A DNA stretch of 60,000 nucleotides from Glandiceps talaboti (lineage: Eukaryota > Hemichordata > Enteropneusta > Spengelidae). The translations under genes were made by a program, and so were the position numbers. Below are positions 1-10,892 of the stretch, in pieces. The stretch spans positions 12,893,546 through 12,953,545 of the forward strand of contig NC_135571.1 in the NCBI RefSeq assembly GCF_964340395.1, in the 5' to 3' direction. Within the stretch, counting starts at the first letter, position 1, and each line of letters starts with the position of its first letter. The notes beneath the pieces were generated by a model. That model was not told the origin of the DNA, ran no database searches, and worked only from the letters and a program-made list of their open reading frames with translations.

Positions 1-35
1 TATTGTATATAAGGCATGGGTGTTGACGTGTCAGA

Positions 36-1382
36 TCAAGGGCATGAGGCAACAATTCTGGTGTCAATAACAATATTGAATAACATGAATATAGACAACA
101 TCAACAAGTTTCGTCAAGTTCTTGTTTATCATTATTTCAGTATCCCGAATCGCTAATTAATATCTAATTATAATACACAGAGAAACACGTATATTTAACT
201 CGATCGAATCGCGCTGGAATATATATATAAATAGAATATACGATTGAATAGCGCCCCAAAGGTCGTAGAATTTACTTCTCTGTCTTGTCGCGAGATCGAA
301 TGATTCGAATCTTGGAATTTGAAAATTCAACCTCCACGAGCTCAGCATTTGCTCAATTTGGTCAATTTGCTCATTTGCTAAAAAAGAAAGGGGTAGGACA
401 CTCTGGTGTTCTTTTTCGTCGTAAGATTGAAACCACATCGCCCTCGTTCACGGACGCTTTCTGTTTCGGGCAAACTTACGAGTATTTGTTTACTCAGTCA
501 AATAATGTTGTTACGTTTTCTCTTTCATTCAAAGGTATATTTTGAAGAGACACAGATATGACGACTAATGTTTAATGATTATTTTTACGTAATTTTATGA
601 AAATAATATAGACCGGAATCGACTGTGTGTTCGAGCCTACCGCAACTCTACGGCACCAAATATTGATTAAACCAAGATATTATCAATTGTGTTTTTGTTT
701 ATATCCCTCGCAAAAGACGCACCGTTTCGGAGCTTCAGTTCATATAATTAAATATGCTGTTTCGGCAATCTGTTTTACTGTCCCGCAAACGCCACAATGT
801 ACTGCAACATGCGAAATATATATCTCACCACAAGAGGGCAGCAGGTGGTATCAAGCTTCGAGAGAAAATTCCTGGGTCACATGTTCGATTTGAAGCGTCC
901 TGATTGGGTTATTCGATGCCGTGTCCTACCCCTCTGTATTACAAGTTTAAGCAAGGAATGCGTTTGAACTCGAGCACGCGTGCGCCAAGCAGCGGAGCGC
1001 GTCAGCTGTGGCGAGCGCACTAAGCGTCGATTTTGCACCATGTCTATCCGTATACTTTCTTTTTTCTTTATTCTTTATTCTTTATTGGAGTCTTCCATAT
1101 TTATATAAACTTTTCTGCGATTATTGTAAAACAATGTTTCATTTTTTTAAAAGACCAGAAAGTGTACAAGTACATACATATAATAGTTTTAATCATTCCA
1201 TTTCTGGCCTTATACCCAAAATAACAAATATGTGTAGACGTGTTTAATGAGTTTATTAAGATATACTATAAATAAAGAAGTAAGTATGTAAATGTGACTC
1301 ATAGCTAACTTGGGCCTTTATTACCTGTATGACATCAATATCATTTTCGAGTTTCACCAGAATTGTTGCCTCATGCCCCTGG
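36..1382. mobile_element. Inverted-repeat DNA transposon, non-autonomous
   Basis: The ends are inverted copies of one another (GGGCATGAGGCAACAATTCT at the left, its complement near 1355-1375). The element is flanked by the direct repeat TCAGA (31-35 and 1383-1387). The uninterrupted sequence is seen at about 16890-16900, where TCAGA occurs once, so the boundaries follow from an empty-site comparison. I see no transposase; the short open frames inside have no recognisable domain. A truncated second copy lies at 5605-5977. The superfamily is not assigned. Confidence 0.6.
828..843 (+). promoter_or_regulatory. CTCF-like motif
   Basis: CCACAAGAGGGCAGCA fits the bilaterian CTCF core consensus (CCASYAGRKGGCRSYR) with one mismatch. 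It lies inside the transposon at 36-1382, just upstream of the part retained in the truncated copy. An 18-base stretch including it recurs in the EF-hand first coding exon at about 58291. Motif match only; occupancy is unknown. Confidence 0.25.
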
Positions 1383-2880
1383 TCAGATGTGGTTACTGTT
1401 TAGCAATATTGCCTTTTTATTATTTTCTTTTTGGATTAGTATTTTATAAATAGTTAATTTCTCGATTTGGCTGTTTCACTTGTATGATAGACTGAATTCC
1501 ACAACCTCTTTTATGACACCGCCCGATACGTACTTCTGAGATTTCACGAATGTTATGTGTATATATGTATTGATCATAAGTACAATTTAGTAAATTAATG
1601 ATTTCTAATTATATATTAATATATTCTCGTTAAAAAATGATCACACGTTTACATTACAGTTTACTTTTTATATTGCAAGATGGAAAAATAAATGAATGCC
1701 TACCTTCATACGTAATATTTAAGGACCCGTCTTGATAACGCGCGCGCGCGTGCGTGCGTGCGTGCGTGCGTGTGTGTGTGTCCTGGGGTGTGATGTTTAA
1801 ACATACCTGTCTATTCAGATAATACATTGATATATGCAAATGAGTACAACTCGTTTATCCAATCGTAGACCCTGCATGAATGGTCTATGGAGCAATCCGG
1901 TTGTTGATATGTATCCTGGTGTCACGTATATATGCAAATGAATTCATGTTTCACACTAGCATTACAATGATAAATATGTAGTTATTTTTTTATCTACCTG
2001 TACATTGTTAGTCTGTAAGATACAGACAGACATTCATGCTACACTACCAACCAGCACTCAAGCCTGATAGGGCTGAACAACACGACGAAGAGTCTAAAAT
2101 GCAGTCAACTCTGTAGCTTGCTGTAGGATTACTAGTACAATTAAGTTCATATGGGTGATGTAATCTTTCTATCAAAATTAATCTTCATGAAAGAGAACAT
2201 TATCCAATGGGTAGAAGTTAATAAATTAGCCAATCAGATGGCAGATTTTGACAAATGAAGTACTCAGAGGGCAAAAGTTCAAAAAATATTTAGAGGGCTA
2301 AGGTTGATAATTATTTATGAAATCGTTATTGGGAAATTGACATGCAATCACAAAAATATAACTCGAATATGTATAACAAATAAACACATTTACATCATAA
2401 GCAATATCAATTAGAATCAATAAAAATGTAAACCGTACACATCAGTAAAATTACACAGAATTGTAAGATGCACTGACTAAGATAAAAACAGTTCACAAAT
2501 TGGTGATAAAAATGACAATCGGTGTAGAACTAAAATGATAAAAGAGACGAAACGATAAGAGGGTTAGGGTTAGGGTTAGGGTTAGGGATTTAGTCACTTT
2601 ATAAGTCTTCACAAATAAAGAAATCGCAGAATATGTTAATTGTGGAAAGCAACCAGTTGAGTTTCGCATAGTCTACTTCCGATTCAGAAAATGTAGCTAG
2701 AAAACTGCAATTTTACATGTCCTGACTATGGGCATTTTGGAGTAAAAACCAGAAGACAATGTTGCTACGGTGTTTATTGGTACTGCGAAATTTGGAATTT
2801 TACCCCTCAAATTTTTGTTAATTTGCATAATTTTGACTTTTGGCAGAAATTATTAGACAACAAGTCATTGGGAATGACAT
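1383..2880. repeat. Dispersed block, copy A
   Basis: This non-coding sequence occurs three times in the window: here, at 7207-7841 continuing at 10893-11600 (split by a 3 kb insertion), and at 16862-19130 (split by other repeats). The copies align over hundreds of bases with few differences. No coding capacity is recognised. The block carries a TTAGGG-type run in copies A and B but not in C. Confidence 0.7.
2561..2588 (+). repeat. Interstitial TTAGGG repeat
   Basis: About four and a half perfect units of the metazoan telomere hexamer sit inside dispersed block copy A. The same run is at the equivalent position in copy B (11311-11338). It is therefore part of the dispersed block and not a chromosome end. 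Confidence 0.85.
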
Positions 2881-3023
2881 AGTCCCCGCTATGATTGGGT
2901 TTTAAGGAATTATCACTACTCTGATCACGCTACGACACTTGTGAACCTAAATCAAACAGACTTAGATATGTTGTGTCTGCTTTTTGGACATGCCTACAAC
3001 AATAAAGGATGGGTTGGGTATGG

Positions 3024-3712
3024 GGGATCGTATCAGGACGAAAATGGATATGCACATGTATGTCATAGAACACTGTCCTAATACCAACTTTGAATGAGAT
3101 CTGTTCAAGCATGTCCGAGTTATGGCTTTGGACATGGAAAATTCACAAACAAAATGGCTGCCAGGCAGCCATATTGGATCGTATCATGACAACAATGAAT
3201 ATGCACATGTATGTCATAGAACACTGTCCTAATACCATCTTTGAATGAGATCTGTTCAAGCATGTCTGAGTTATGGCTTTGGACATAGAAAAGTCGCAAA
3301 CAAAATAGCTGCCAGGCGGCCATATTGGATCATATCAGAACAACAATGAATATGCACATGTATGTTATAGAACACTGTCCTAATACCAACTTAGAATGAG
3401 ATCTGTTCAAGCATGCCTGAGTTATGGCTTTGGACATGGAAAATTTGCAAACAAAATGGCTACTAGGCGGCCATATTGGATCGTATCATGAAACAAATTG
3501 ACATGCATATGTATGCCATTGTATGTTGCCCCTGTACCAAGTTTGAAAAAAATCGGTCCAGGCATCTCCAAGAAACGGTTGTGGACGAACGGACGGACGA
3601 ACGGACGGCCGGACGGCCGGACAGACAGACAGACGGACTGACGGACGGACGGCCAGACGGAACCCAATCCATAAGTCCCCGTCCCGGACTTCGTCCGGCG
3701 GGGACTAAAAAG
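3024..3712. repeat. ~150-bp tandem repeat ending in GGAC runs and a hairpin
   Basis: Four units of about 150 bp start with TATGTCATAGAACACTGTCC-like sequence near 3059, 3211, 3361 and 3510. The last unit is divergent and leads into runs of GGACG/GACAG (about 3590-3660), then a hairpin with arms AGTCCCCG and CGGGGACT around 3677-3708. The order (diverged repeats, GGAC run, terminal hairpin) looks like one end of a dispersed invertebrate repeat. The class is not assigned. Long open frames on either strand here are by-products of repetition. Confidence 0.6.
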
Positions 3713-3962
3713 AAACCGTTCACAATGTATTTGTCCTCGATTTAACCAAGTCAAATACATATTTGGAGCAAAGTCTTTAACTTGACACACACCCTTACAT
3801 ATATGGATTGAAACATTGACCAAGTCTTTTACTTGATATACATGTCTGTACACATGTGTAGCAGAAGTATTCACGTGTTGACGAAGTCTTTAACTAATTG
3901 TCATAATCTTGATCTGATGTGTAAGTTTTTATCCCTACATACCGAGAGCTTTAAGTGGAGGC

Positions 3963-4042
3963 AGTCTCGGTTACCCAGACTCTCGCCGCTGGGGGCTCTG
4001 CCTATGAGACCGCCCCAAACGAGAGTCTGGGTAACCGAGACT
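3963..4042. mobile_element. 80-bp hairpin MITE (hAT-like)
   Basis: The two 23-bp arms (outer part AGTCTCGGTTACCCAGACTC and its complement) are perfect inverted repeats around a short loop. AGTGGAGG flanks both sides with one or two bases between, which suggests an 8-bp target duplication as in hAT elements. Other copies are at 13065-13144 and 35789-35869. The right half of this family is the monomer of the large array at 30838-33821. Confidence 0.65.
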
Positions 4043-4095
4043 ATAGTGGAGGAGAATTAAGAGAGGGGAATAGACAATAGAGAAATGTTGTTTTC

Positions 4096-5244
4096 TCAAA
4101 AAGTGCTATAAGTGAAATTTTTCATTTCATCGTCAGTATTCAACATTTTATATTCCATTAAATCCATCATTTCAGAACAGAATTCCAGAGATTGTACAAT
4201 TTTTACATCCTCAAACAGTAGTTTGGATCGCCAAGACTGTGCAGCTTCAGTCGAGTTCTTCTTTGTAGCCATATTACTGGTTGTATTCGTAGCAAATTTC
4301 GTGTTTTCTGAAATCCAGCGTGATACCTCAACCGGAAGTGACATACCCAAGAAATGATAAATTCTTTCAGTTCTCCCTGTGGGGTCCATTGCTACATCCT
4401 CGTACCGAACAATTTTATATATACCGTGTAACCACGATGGCAATGTTCTACTGTACTTAACCATTTCTGAGACACTTTGACAATATTGCTTCAAATGCTC
4501 TACAAGTCCAGCTTCTTGTATTGTCTTATTTTTAAGCACTTCGATTTTGGTTTTGTCCAAGAATTTTCTTGAGCTGACAACACCTCTTGGATCCCGGATC
4601 AGATGTAAAACTTTTAGGTTTAACTTCTGTTCTATGACTAAGTTTTGCAGAATCGGAAGTGACGTAAGACGAATGACCTTCGTAGCAATATGGCGGTGAT
4701 TTTTACATGTCTGTGTCATATTTTCAACAGTGACATTGCCGCAGGTGGTGTGTTTGGAGCATAACCGTTTAATGACGTTACTGGTTTCAGCCATACTCCA
4801 TGTTCGCATATGATGAACATATTGTGATGTAAAAAGACATTTATATATCGATGATAAAGTTTCTATCTGAGACGAATTTTTGAGATCTAATGTAATAACC
4901 TTTGCTTTTATCATGTCTTGAACGAGTCTCAGAGGTTCAAAGAGATAAAATACATCGTTGTTCTTGTTGAATAATTGACTCAAAAAGGTTGACCCTGTTC
5001 TAAATGCTGCGACGACCAGAATGCTTAGTCCCTGTTCCGGAAGTGACGTCATAACATCCAATGTATGGTTCTCTGTTTTTGAACTATTCAAATATTTTGC
5101 ATTTTCTGTTGTCATTTGTCGGCAGACATTGGCATGCCTCACGTTGATATGCATATATTTGAAAGGGTCGAATAGAAACAACACAATGGTAAGCTGACTC
5201 ATCAAGAGTAATACTGTAAAAAGGACACGAATATTTGTTGCCAT
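4096..5244 (-). CDS. Carbohydrate (GlcNAc/Gal) 6-O-sulfotransferase, copy A
   Basis: A single-exon coding region of 382 residues for a Golgi type II membrane enzyme of the CHST1-7 group, which moves sulfate from PAPS to the 6-hydroxyl of GlcNAc, Gal or GalNAc in glycans. A signal anchor spans residues 7-25 after a short cytosolic N-terminus. The 5'-phosphosulfate loop is FRTGSTF (81-87) and the 3'-phosphate motif is LIRDPRGVVSSR (215-226). The C-terminal AAQSWR is also typical. About nine N-glycosylation sequons fit a lumenal domain. ATG at 5244 is in good context (G at -3 and +4), and a splice-acceptor-like TTTTACAG lies 8 bases upstream, so a non-coding 5' exon is likely. No frame damage is seen. 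The acceptor sugar cannot be told from sequence alone. Confidence 0.92.
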   Translation of the reverse strand: MATNIRVLFTVLLLMSQLTIVLFLFDPFKYMHINVRHANVCRQMTTENAKYLNSSKTENHTLDVMTSLPEQGLSILVVAAFRTGSTFLSQLFNKNNDVFYLFEPLRLVQDMIKAKVITLDLKNSSQIETLSSIYKCLFTSQYVHHMRTWSMAETSNVIKRLCSKHTTCGNVTVENMTQTCKNHRHIATKVIRLTSLPILQNLVIEQKLNLKVLHLIRDPRGVVSSRKFLDKTKIEVLKNKTIQEAGLVEHLKQYCQSVSEMVKYSRTLPSWLHGIYKIVRYEDVAMDPTGRTERIYHFLGMSLPVEVSRWISENTKFATNTTSNMATKKNSTEAAQSWRSKLLFEDVKIVQSLEFCSEMMDLMEYKMLNTDDEMKNFTYSTF

Positions 5245-5393
5245 GACGATCTCTGTAAAATGCAGTAAAACACAAGAAATTATTATTATTTAATGTAAGC
5301 ACAATATTTTGTTTACTTAGTTTCAGTACTTCATAATATCATTATACATTTTTGATGACTTTATACGTATATAATTATATATACACATATGTA

Positions 5394-5394
<1 letters not shown>

Positions 5395-5426
<32 letters not shown>

Positions 5427-5503
5427 GTCTGTACGTACGTACGTACCTACCTACCTACCTACCTACCTACCTACCTACATACATACATATATACATACAT
5501 ACA

Positions 5504-5535
<32 letters not shown>

Positions 5536-5600
5536 CATACAAACACACACACACATACACATATTTATATATATATAAATATATATATACATATACTTAA
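5395..5600. repeat. CTAT / ACCT / ACAT microsatellite
   Basis: Runs of CTAT, then ACCT, then ACAT units lie upstream of sulfotransferase copy A. The equivalent place in copy B has CTAT, CA and TA runs instead (14735-14951), so this boundary has changed rapidly since the duplication. Confidence 0.9.
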
Positions 5601-5604
5601 TTCA

Positions 5605-5977
5605 GGTGGTATCAAGCTTCGAGATAAAATTCATGGGTCACATGTTCGATTTCAAGCGTCCTGATTGGTTTATTCGATGCCGTGTTGATTTTGAACCATG
5701 TCTATCCGTATACTTTCTTTTTCTTCATTCTTAATAAGGATATTTCATTTTTTAAAAGATCAGAAAGTGTACAAGTACATACATATAATATTAATTTTCC
5801 ATTTCAGGCCTTATACCCAAAATAACAAATGTGTGTAGACGTGTATAATGAGTTTATTAACATATACTATAAATAAAGAAGTAAGTATGTAAGACTCAGA
5901 GCTAACTTGGGCCTTTATTACCTGTATATCATTATCATTTTCGGATTCCACCAGAATTGTTGCCCCATACCCCTGGT
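5605..5977. mobile_element. Truncated copy of the 36-1382 transposon
   Basis: The sequence matches about 842-1382, beginning GGTGGTATCAAGCTTCGAG and ending with the same right terminal repeat (CAGAATTGTTGCCCCAT). The left half is missing and an internal stretch corresponding to about 920-1030 is absent. It is followed directly by the palindromic start of dispersed block copy B. Confidence 0.7.
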
Positions 5978-6387
5978 CTGACACGTCAATGGGCCATGCC
6001 TTATATTGTATATAAGGGAGCCTTCAGTATTTACAGGGGGAGGGCCGGAGGAAATCACACATGGTATGTTACGTAAAACATGACCCCACCCCCATTCTCC
6101 ATTTGTAAAAAGTGACCCTCCCCTTTGTCCCATTTTGAAAAAACATGACGTACCCTCCCCATGACAATTGCATATCCTGAAGGTTAATCAATATTCCCAT
6201 TATATGTATACATACAAATTAAATGATTTTTACATATAAATATTTGTACATATAAAGTGACCTTTCTCTTCTAATCATACACAATCTAGTTAGTATCTAA
6301 AACGTGCTTTCCATGTTGTGCATACTCTGCCTGATCTGGTCACTGTAAAAGTTCTCTGATATCATTGTCATCATCACCTTCAACGTC

Positions 6388-6620
6388 AGTCTGATTAAAA
6401 TCCGATGTAGATGTCGGCTAATCGTTCATTGCTATTTTATCTTCGTTATTTTGCCTGAATTGACCCTGGTACATGTTTACATTTTTTAGCCTGTTCGCCT
6501 CCTCTACGATCAGGCTAAAAAATGTAAACATGTACCAAGAAGGTCAATTCAGGCAAAATAATGAAGGTAAAATAGCAATGAATGATTAGCCGACATCTAC
6601 ATCGGATTTTAATCAGATTG
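6388..6620. repeat. Inverted repeat with ~110-bp arms
   Basis: The left arm (about 6388-6497) and right arm (about 6505-6620) are nearly perfect complements, both carrying TGTAAACATGTACC next to the centre. A single arm recurs at about 15357-15462. It is nested within the 6016-7206 transposon. Confidence 0.75.
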
Positions 6621-6721
6621 CTTCAACTTCAGTATTGCCATTATCACTCTTATCTGACAAACTGTTACTACTTGAGTCAGTACATGTATCACTGTCCGTG
6701 TTCTCTATGACATTAAAGACT

Positions 6722-6724
<3 letters not shown>

Positions 6725-6781
<57 letters not shown>

Positions 6782-6805
6782 CTGCTACCATCACCATCAT
6801 ATTTT

Positions 6806-6857
<52 letters not shown>
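6725..6857. repeat. CAT and CAA triplet microsatellites
   Basis: About 19 CAT/TCA units are followed by about 17 CAA units, within the 6016-7206 transposon. They create artificial poly-Asp, poly-Ser and poly-Leu open frames; no gene is called. Confidence 0.95.
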
Positions 6858-7206
6858 TTCTCTAACAGTGTGTGAGTGATAAGGTGAGATGGCACACTCA
6901 ACAAAATGCATTGTTTTATTAAACAATTTTCTTACAATATATGTATTTTTGTTTTTGTACTTTGGCATATAAAGTACTCGTAAAAATAAATGTTGAGTGC
7001 TCATCTCACTTTTACATCTCAAAACACACAATACAAATTGACAATAGTTGAATCTTCAATTTGGTCACAAAACTACGGATTGTAAAATGTGACCCTCCCC
7101 AAACATTGTAATGCAAAATATGACCCTCCGCCAAGAACAGGTTTGTAAAATATGACCCACCCCCCGATTCCTCCTGCCCTCCCTCTTGTAAATACTGAAT
7201 GCACCC

Positions 7207-7841
7207 TAAGGCATGGATGTTGACGTGTCAGATGTGGTTATTGTTTAAGTTTAACAATATTGCCTTTTTCTTTTCTTTTTGGATTAGTATTTTATAAATA
7301 GTTAATTTCCCCTATTTGGCTGTTTCACTATATATGATTGGACTGAATTCTGATCGTCGAAAACCACAACCTCTTTTACGACACCGCCCAATACGTACTT
7401 CTGAGATTTCGCGAATGTTATGTTTATATGTATCGATCATAAGTACAATTTAGTAAATTAATGATTTCTAATTATATATTAATATATTCTCGTTAAAAAA
7501 TGATCACACGTTTACATTACAGTTTACTTTTTATATTGCAAGATGGAAAAATAAATACATGCCTACCTTTGATTGTACGTAATATTTAAGGACCGTCTTG
7601 ATTACGCGTGTGTGTGTTTCCTGGGATGTGATGTTTAAATAGTACCTATTCAGATATACAGGCAATTCAGATAATACATTGATGTATGCAAATGAGTACA
7701 ACTCGTTTATCCAATCGTTGACCCTGCACTAATGGTCTATGAAGCAATCTAGTTGTTGATATGTATACTGGTGTCACGTATATATGCAAATGAATACACG
7801 TTTCACACTAGCATTGCAATGATAAATGTGTAGTTATTTTT
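7207..7841. repeat. Dispersed block, copy B (left part)
   Basis: This matches 1383-1990 and 16885-17510. It is cut at 7841 by the large foldback element and resumes at 10893. No gene is seen in it. Confidence 0.75.
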
Positions 7842-9509
7842 ACAGCTGTTTTCCGTAGACCGAATCAAAACTTTTAAATGAACTATCAAGATCAGTGAGC
7901 CTGACAATAAGGTTTCAGGTTGAGATAGACACCAAAATGATAACAGTTAACACACAAAATCACTCACACCGTGTGGGCCCTTTATTTAGTTAATGATATA
8001 AATAGTAACAGCGTGCACACAACTACACAAGGTATAATCAGTTGAAGTTGAAACAAAATCCACGGTCACCAGCCAGTGAAAGTTGGTAGAATCTGTTAAA
8101 GTTTACAGCTGATTTGACAAAATAAAGAACGAAAATCATTCGATAGAACCTATGTGCTGGGCTAATTGCACACATACTTTTGTGTATTATACCCCAACCC
8201 CTAAACGTGATGGCTATTTTAAAACAATGATTATAGTTAGCATAGCATTGACCTCAGAAAATATCAATTCCACTATTACAATGTACTTTAAATGATTACA
8301 TAACATTGACTATTTACTGTAACAGAGATGACAGTGGACCAACTTATCTCTGAAACAACTCTTACTGATAACAGGAAGTGGTCCTGTTGTTTTAAAAAAC
8401 CATCAAGATTATGGCTGAAATCTCTCTTATGAGTCTTATACAATCAAATTAGTCTGACTAGTTACACAATGAATCCGATCCCACACACTACCCTGACCAC
8501 AGTTAGATGACAACCAGTAGTTAGGCCATAGTTACATCACTGAGGAACAGTAAGGAATAGTGGAACAGCCACTAGTCTTGAAACTGAATAATGAATAATT
8601 GAATAAATTATTATTCAGTTACATCCAGTAATTTTGTCTCTATCATTGTCACAACAGTAGCTCCCTGTACTGTATTCTATCCGTGTCATTACTATAATAC
8701 TAAAAAAAATAATCATCATCACAGTGAGGTTGACCACCATTGACTGAATACTTATGTGCTCATACAGATTATTTACGTGTATATGTATTCATTTGTCATT
8801 ATTTTTTGTAAACTTATATATGTTTTGGATGATTTTATACAAATAATTGTCGTTTTGAACAACCCGCAAATTGACCCGCAACTCAACCCGCAGTTAGGCC
8901 TGTCGACCCGCAAAATAACGGTACTGTCTTGGAGTATCCAACTGTGATACAATCCTAAGATGTACAAGTAATTTACTGTACACTTCCACAATTGGAGTAA
9001 ACTTGGAGACTAACTTTGAAACCAATATGATCTATCAACATCTATATAACCATTATCATTTAATTTTTCGAATCGGCATAAACATATACTCTATTCCCCA
9101 ATTTACATGTGCACCTAAAAATGCGGTCTATCTATTGAAACAGTACTTATTATGCATATTTTTTTTCGATTCCCAGGGCTTTCCATAGGCAACTTTCCAG
9201 TGAAAGTTGGTGAAATTTGTTAGATAAGATATACAAACAGCTATCCTCACTAGTGAAGCTCAGAATATTACTTTTGGTGTACTCTAATAAACCATGTAGT
9301 ACATAAATGTCTCAACATCATTCCATCAGAGTCCCTAAAGCCCTATACATTAAAAAAAACATATATACAGGATAACTGCTTCAGTATATATTGATTACAT
9401 TTTTAGGTAATATCGGAAGAGTATGTGTCTAAACTTTAACAGATTCTACCAACTTTCTCTGACTGTACTGGTGACCATGGATTTTGTTTGAACTTCAACT
9501 GATTATACC

Positions 9510-9984
9510 ACAGGGAGCTCAGGCTCAGTTAGTTTTGTTTACAAATACAAACAAACAAGTAAACAAACAAAACACAGACAAGTAAACAAACAAATAAACA
9601 AATAAATAAATAAATAAATAAACACTCAAACAAAAACAAGTAAACAAACAAACAAAATAAACCGACACATGAGTAGATACATACATGAGTAAACGACAAC
9701 AAACCAACGAACAAACAAACACCCCCCCCCCCCACCGCAATGGTCACATCTTGGGTTATTTCCAGATGTGACAATTGTGGGGGGGGGGGTAGTGTTTGTT
9801 TGTTCGTTGGTTTGTTGTCGTTTACTCATGTATGTGTCTACTCATTTGTCGGTTTATTTTGTTTGTTAGTTTTTGTTAGTTTGTTTGTTGACTTACTTGG
9901 TTATTTATTTATTTATTTGTTTACTTGTTTGTATTTTGTTTGTTTGTATTTGTAAACAAAACTAACTGAGCCTGAACTCCCTGT
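9510..9984. mobile_element. 475-bp foldback MITE with 9-bp target duplication
   Basis: The ends read ACAGGGAGCTCAGGCTCAGT and its near-complement at the right. The arms are A-rich/T-rich runs (CAAA, TTTG type) meeting at C and G homopolymers around 9722 and 9780. GATTATACC flanks both ends (9501-9509 and 9985-9993). The opposite arm of the host foldback element, read in reverse near 8030-8050, carries this site once and uninterrupted. A 9-bp duplication suggests a Mutator-like or related superfamily. Confidence 0.8.
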
Positions 9985-10044
9985 GATTATACCTTGTAGT
10001 GTGCATGCTGTTACTGTTTATATTATTAACTAAATAAAGGGCGC

Positions 10045-10790
10045 TAAGTGATGTGTGTGTGTGCTATTGTCGCACTCGAGCCCCGTACGTGATATTTGTC
10101 TACCGAGAGAACTTATTCGAATCCCCGTTCCACCAGCAAATATCCCCGTGGGTCCAAGTCCACGTAATATCTGTTCATTAAGTATGGAGCGATCGGGGAT
10201 CGCAGCAAGGTGAACGTCTCACACCCCAATAAATTACACTTAACGAGTAGAACGCACAGCAAGTACGTTTCAGACTAACCGTCACTTTTATTTCAGACTA
10301 AAGGATAATACAAGGCAGCAGTTTGGTACGTCATCAGGTATAGTGGTCTAGTTTTGTATTGACAAGGCCCAGTTTCCCACTATACAACTCTTAACTCGTG
10401 CAGCATCTACCACATCAGTCACATGTACCGAACCAGGCCGACGGGCTATTAAACTAGTGTAGCTTACATTATATTGGGTCAGTAAGCGTGGAGAAGTCGG
10501 CTACGAAATCGTGAGAGTACGGAGTACTCTGTCCCCGAAATTACAGCATCCAGTGAGTCCCCAGGTTGACTAACGAAATCTCGGAAACTCTCCCCTTTTT
10601 ATACACTAAAACCCCGCCAAAATTATGTTTCGAGACCGTATTCCATGTTAGGGAATAGCGGGAAAATATACCCCATGTGACCTGCCAACGTGGCTAAAGG
10701 TTACCGTGTAGCCGACTTCCAGTGTTACTCCCGGTCAAACTCCACGTCAGACCATTATTTTTAGAGGACTGAGACTCCACGTAGTCATTA
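10045..10790 (-). mobile_element. Possible solo LTR (minus strand)
   Basis: About 745 bp is present in only one arm of the surrounding foldback element, so it looks inserted. Read on the minus strand it has a good TATA box (TATAAAAAGGGG near 10590-10602) and, about 310 bp downstream, AATAAA (near 10286-10291), the order expected in U3-R-U5. Exact TG...CA ends and a target duplication were not resolved. No internal retrotransposon genes are present. Confidence 0.3.
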
Positions 10791-10892
10791 CTGTAGGAAA
10801 CAACGGAAAACAACCTAACAAATAACCTTGTGTTTAGGCTCACTGATCTCCATAGTTTATTCAATACAACTGACTCTACGGAAAACAGCTGT

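Larger units (their letters stand above)
3735..5600. repeat. Segmental duplication, copy A (sulfotransferase locus)
   Basis: The block holding the sulfotransferase gene, its 3' flank (3780-4095) and its 5' flank up to the CTAT microsatellite (5395 onward) reappears at 12888-14960 in the same orientation. The 3' flank of copy B differs by a transposon insertion at 13161-13397 and by a much expanded 51-bp array before it. The duplication therefore predates both events. Confidence 0.9.
6016..7206. mobile_element. PIF/Harbinger-like non-autonomous transposon, TAA target duplication
   Basis: Terminal inverted repeats of about 38 bp share the core TTCAGTATTTACA, with ends GGGAGCC and GCACCC. TAA flanks both ends (6013-6015 and 7207-7209). 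The empty site TATATAAGGCATGGG is present at about 16868-16882 and at the start of the window. Subterminal copies of ATGACCCTCC occur near both ends, as expected for transposase-binding repeats. Inside are an inverted repeat (6388-6620) and two triplet microsatellites. No transposase was seen. Confidence 0.75.
7842..10892. mobile_element. Large foldback element with nested insertions
   Basis: The outermost ends are inverted (ACAGCTGTTTTCCGTAGA at 7842-7859, complement at 10875-10892). A longer arm at about 7970-8110 pairs with about 9425-10045, sharing a CTTTATTTAGTTAAT-type core. The right arm is interrupted by a 475-bp foldback element (9510-9984) and by an LTR-like segment (about 10045-10790). 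Compared with copy A, about 150 bp of dispersed block is missing at the insertion point and no clear target duplication is seen. The interior 8110-9425 shows no recognisable protein. Confidence 0.6.

Noticed and set aside
627-1247. Several 60-90 codon frames in the first 1.3 kb.
   Set aside because: They lie within a non-autonomous transposon, have no domain or codon signature, and are not preserved in the truncated copy at 5605-5977.
2561-2588. Chromosome end marked by TTAGGG.
   Set aside because: Only four to five units, continuing into ordinary sequence, and the same run recurs in another copy of the dispersed block.
6613-6858. Poly-Asp / poly-Leu small protein.
   Set aside because: Translation of CAT and CAA microsatellites.
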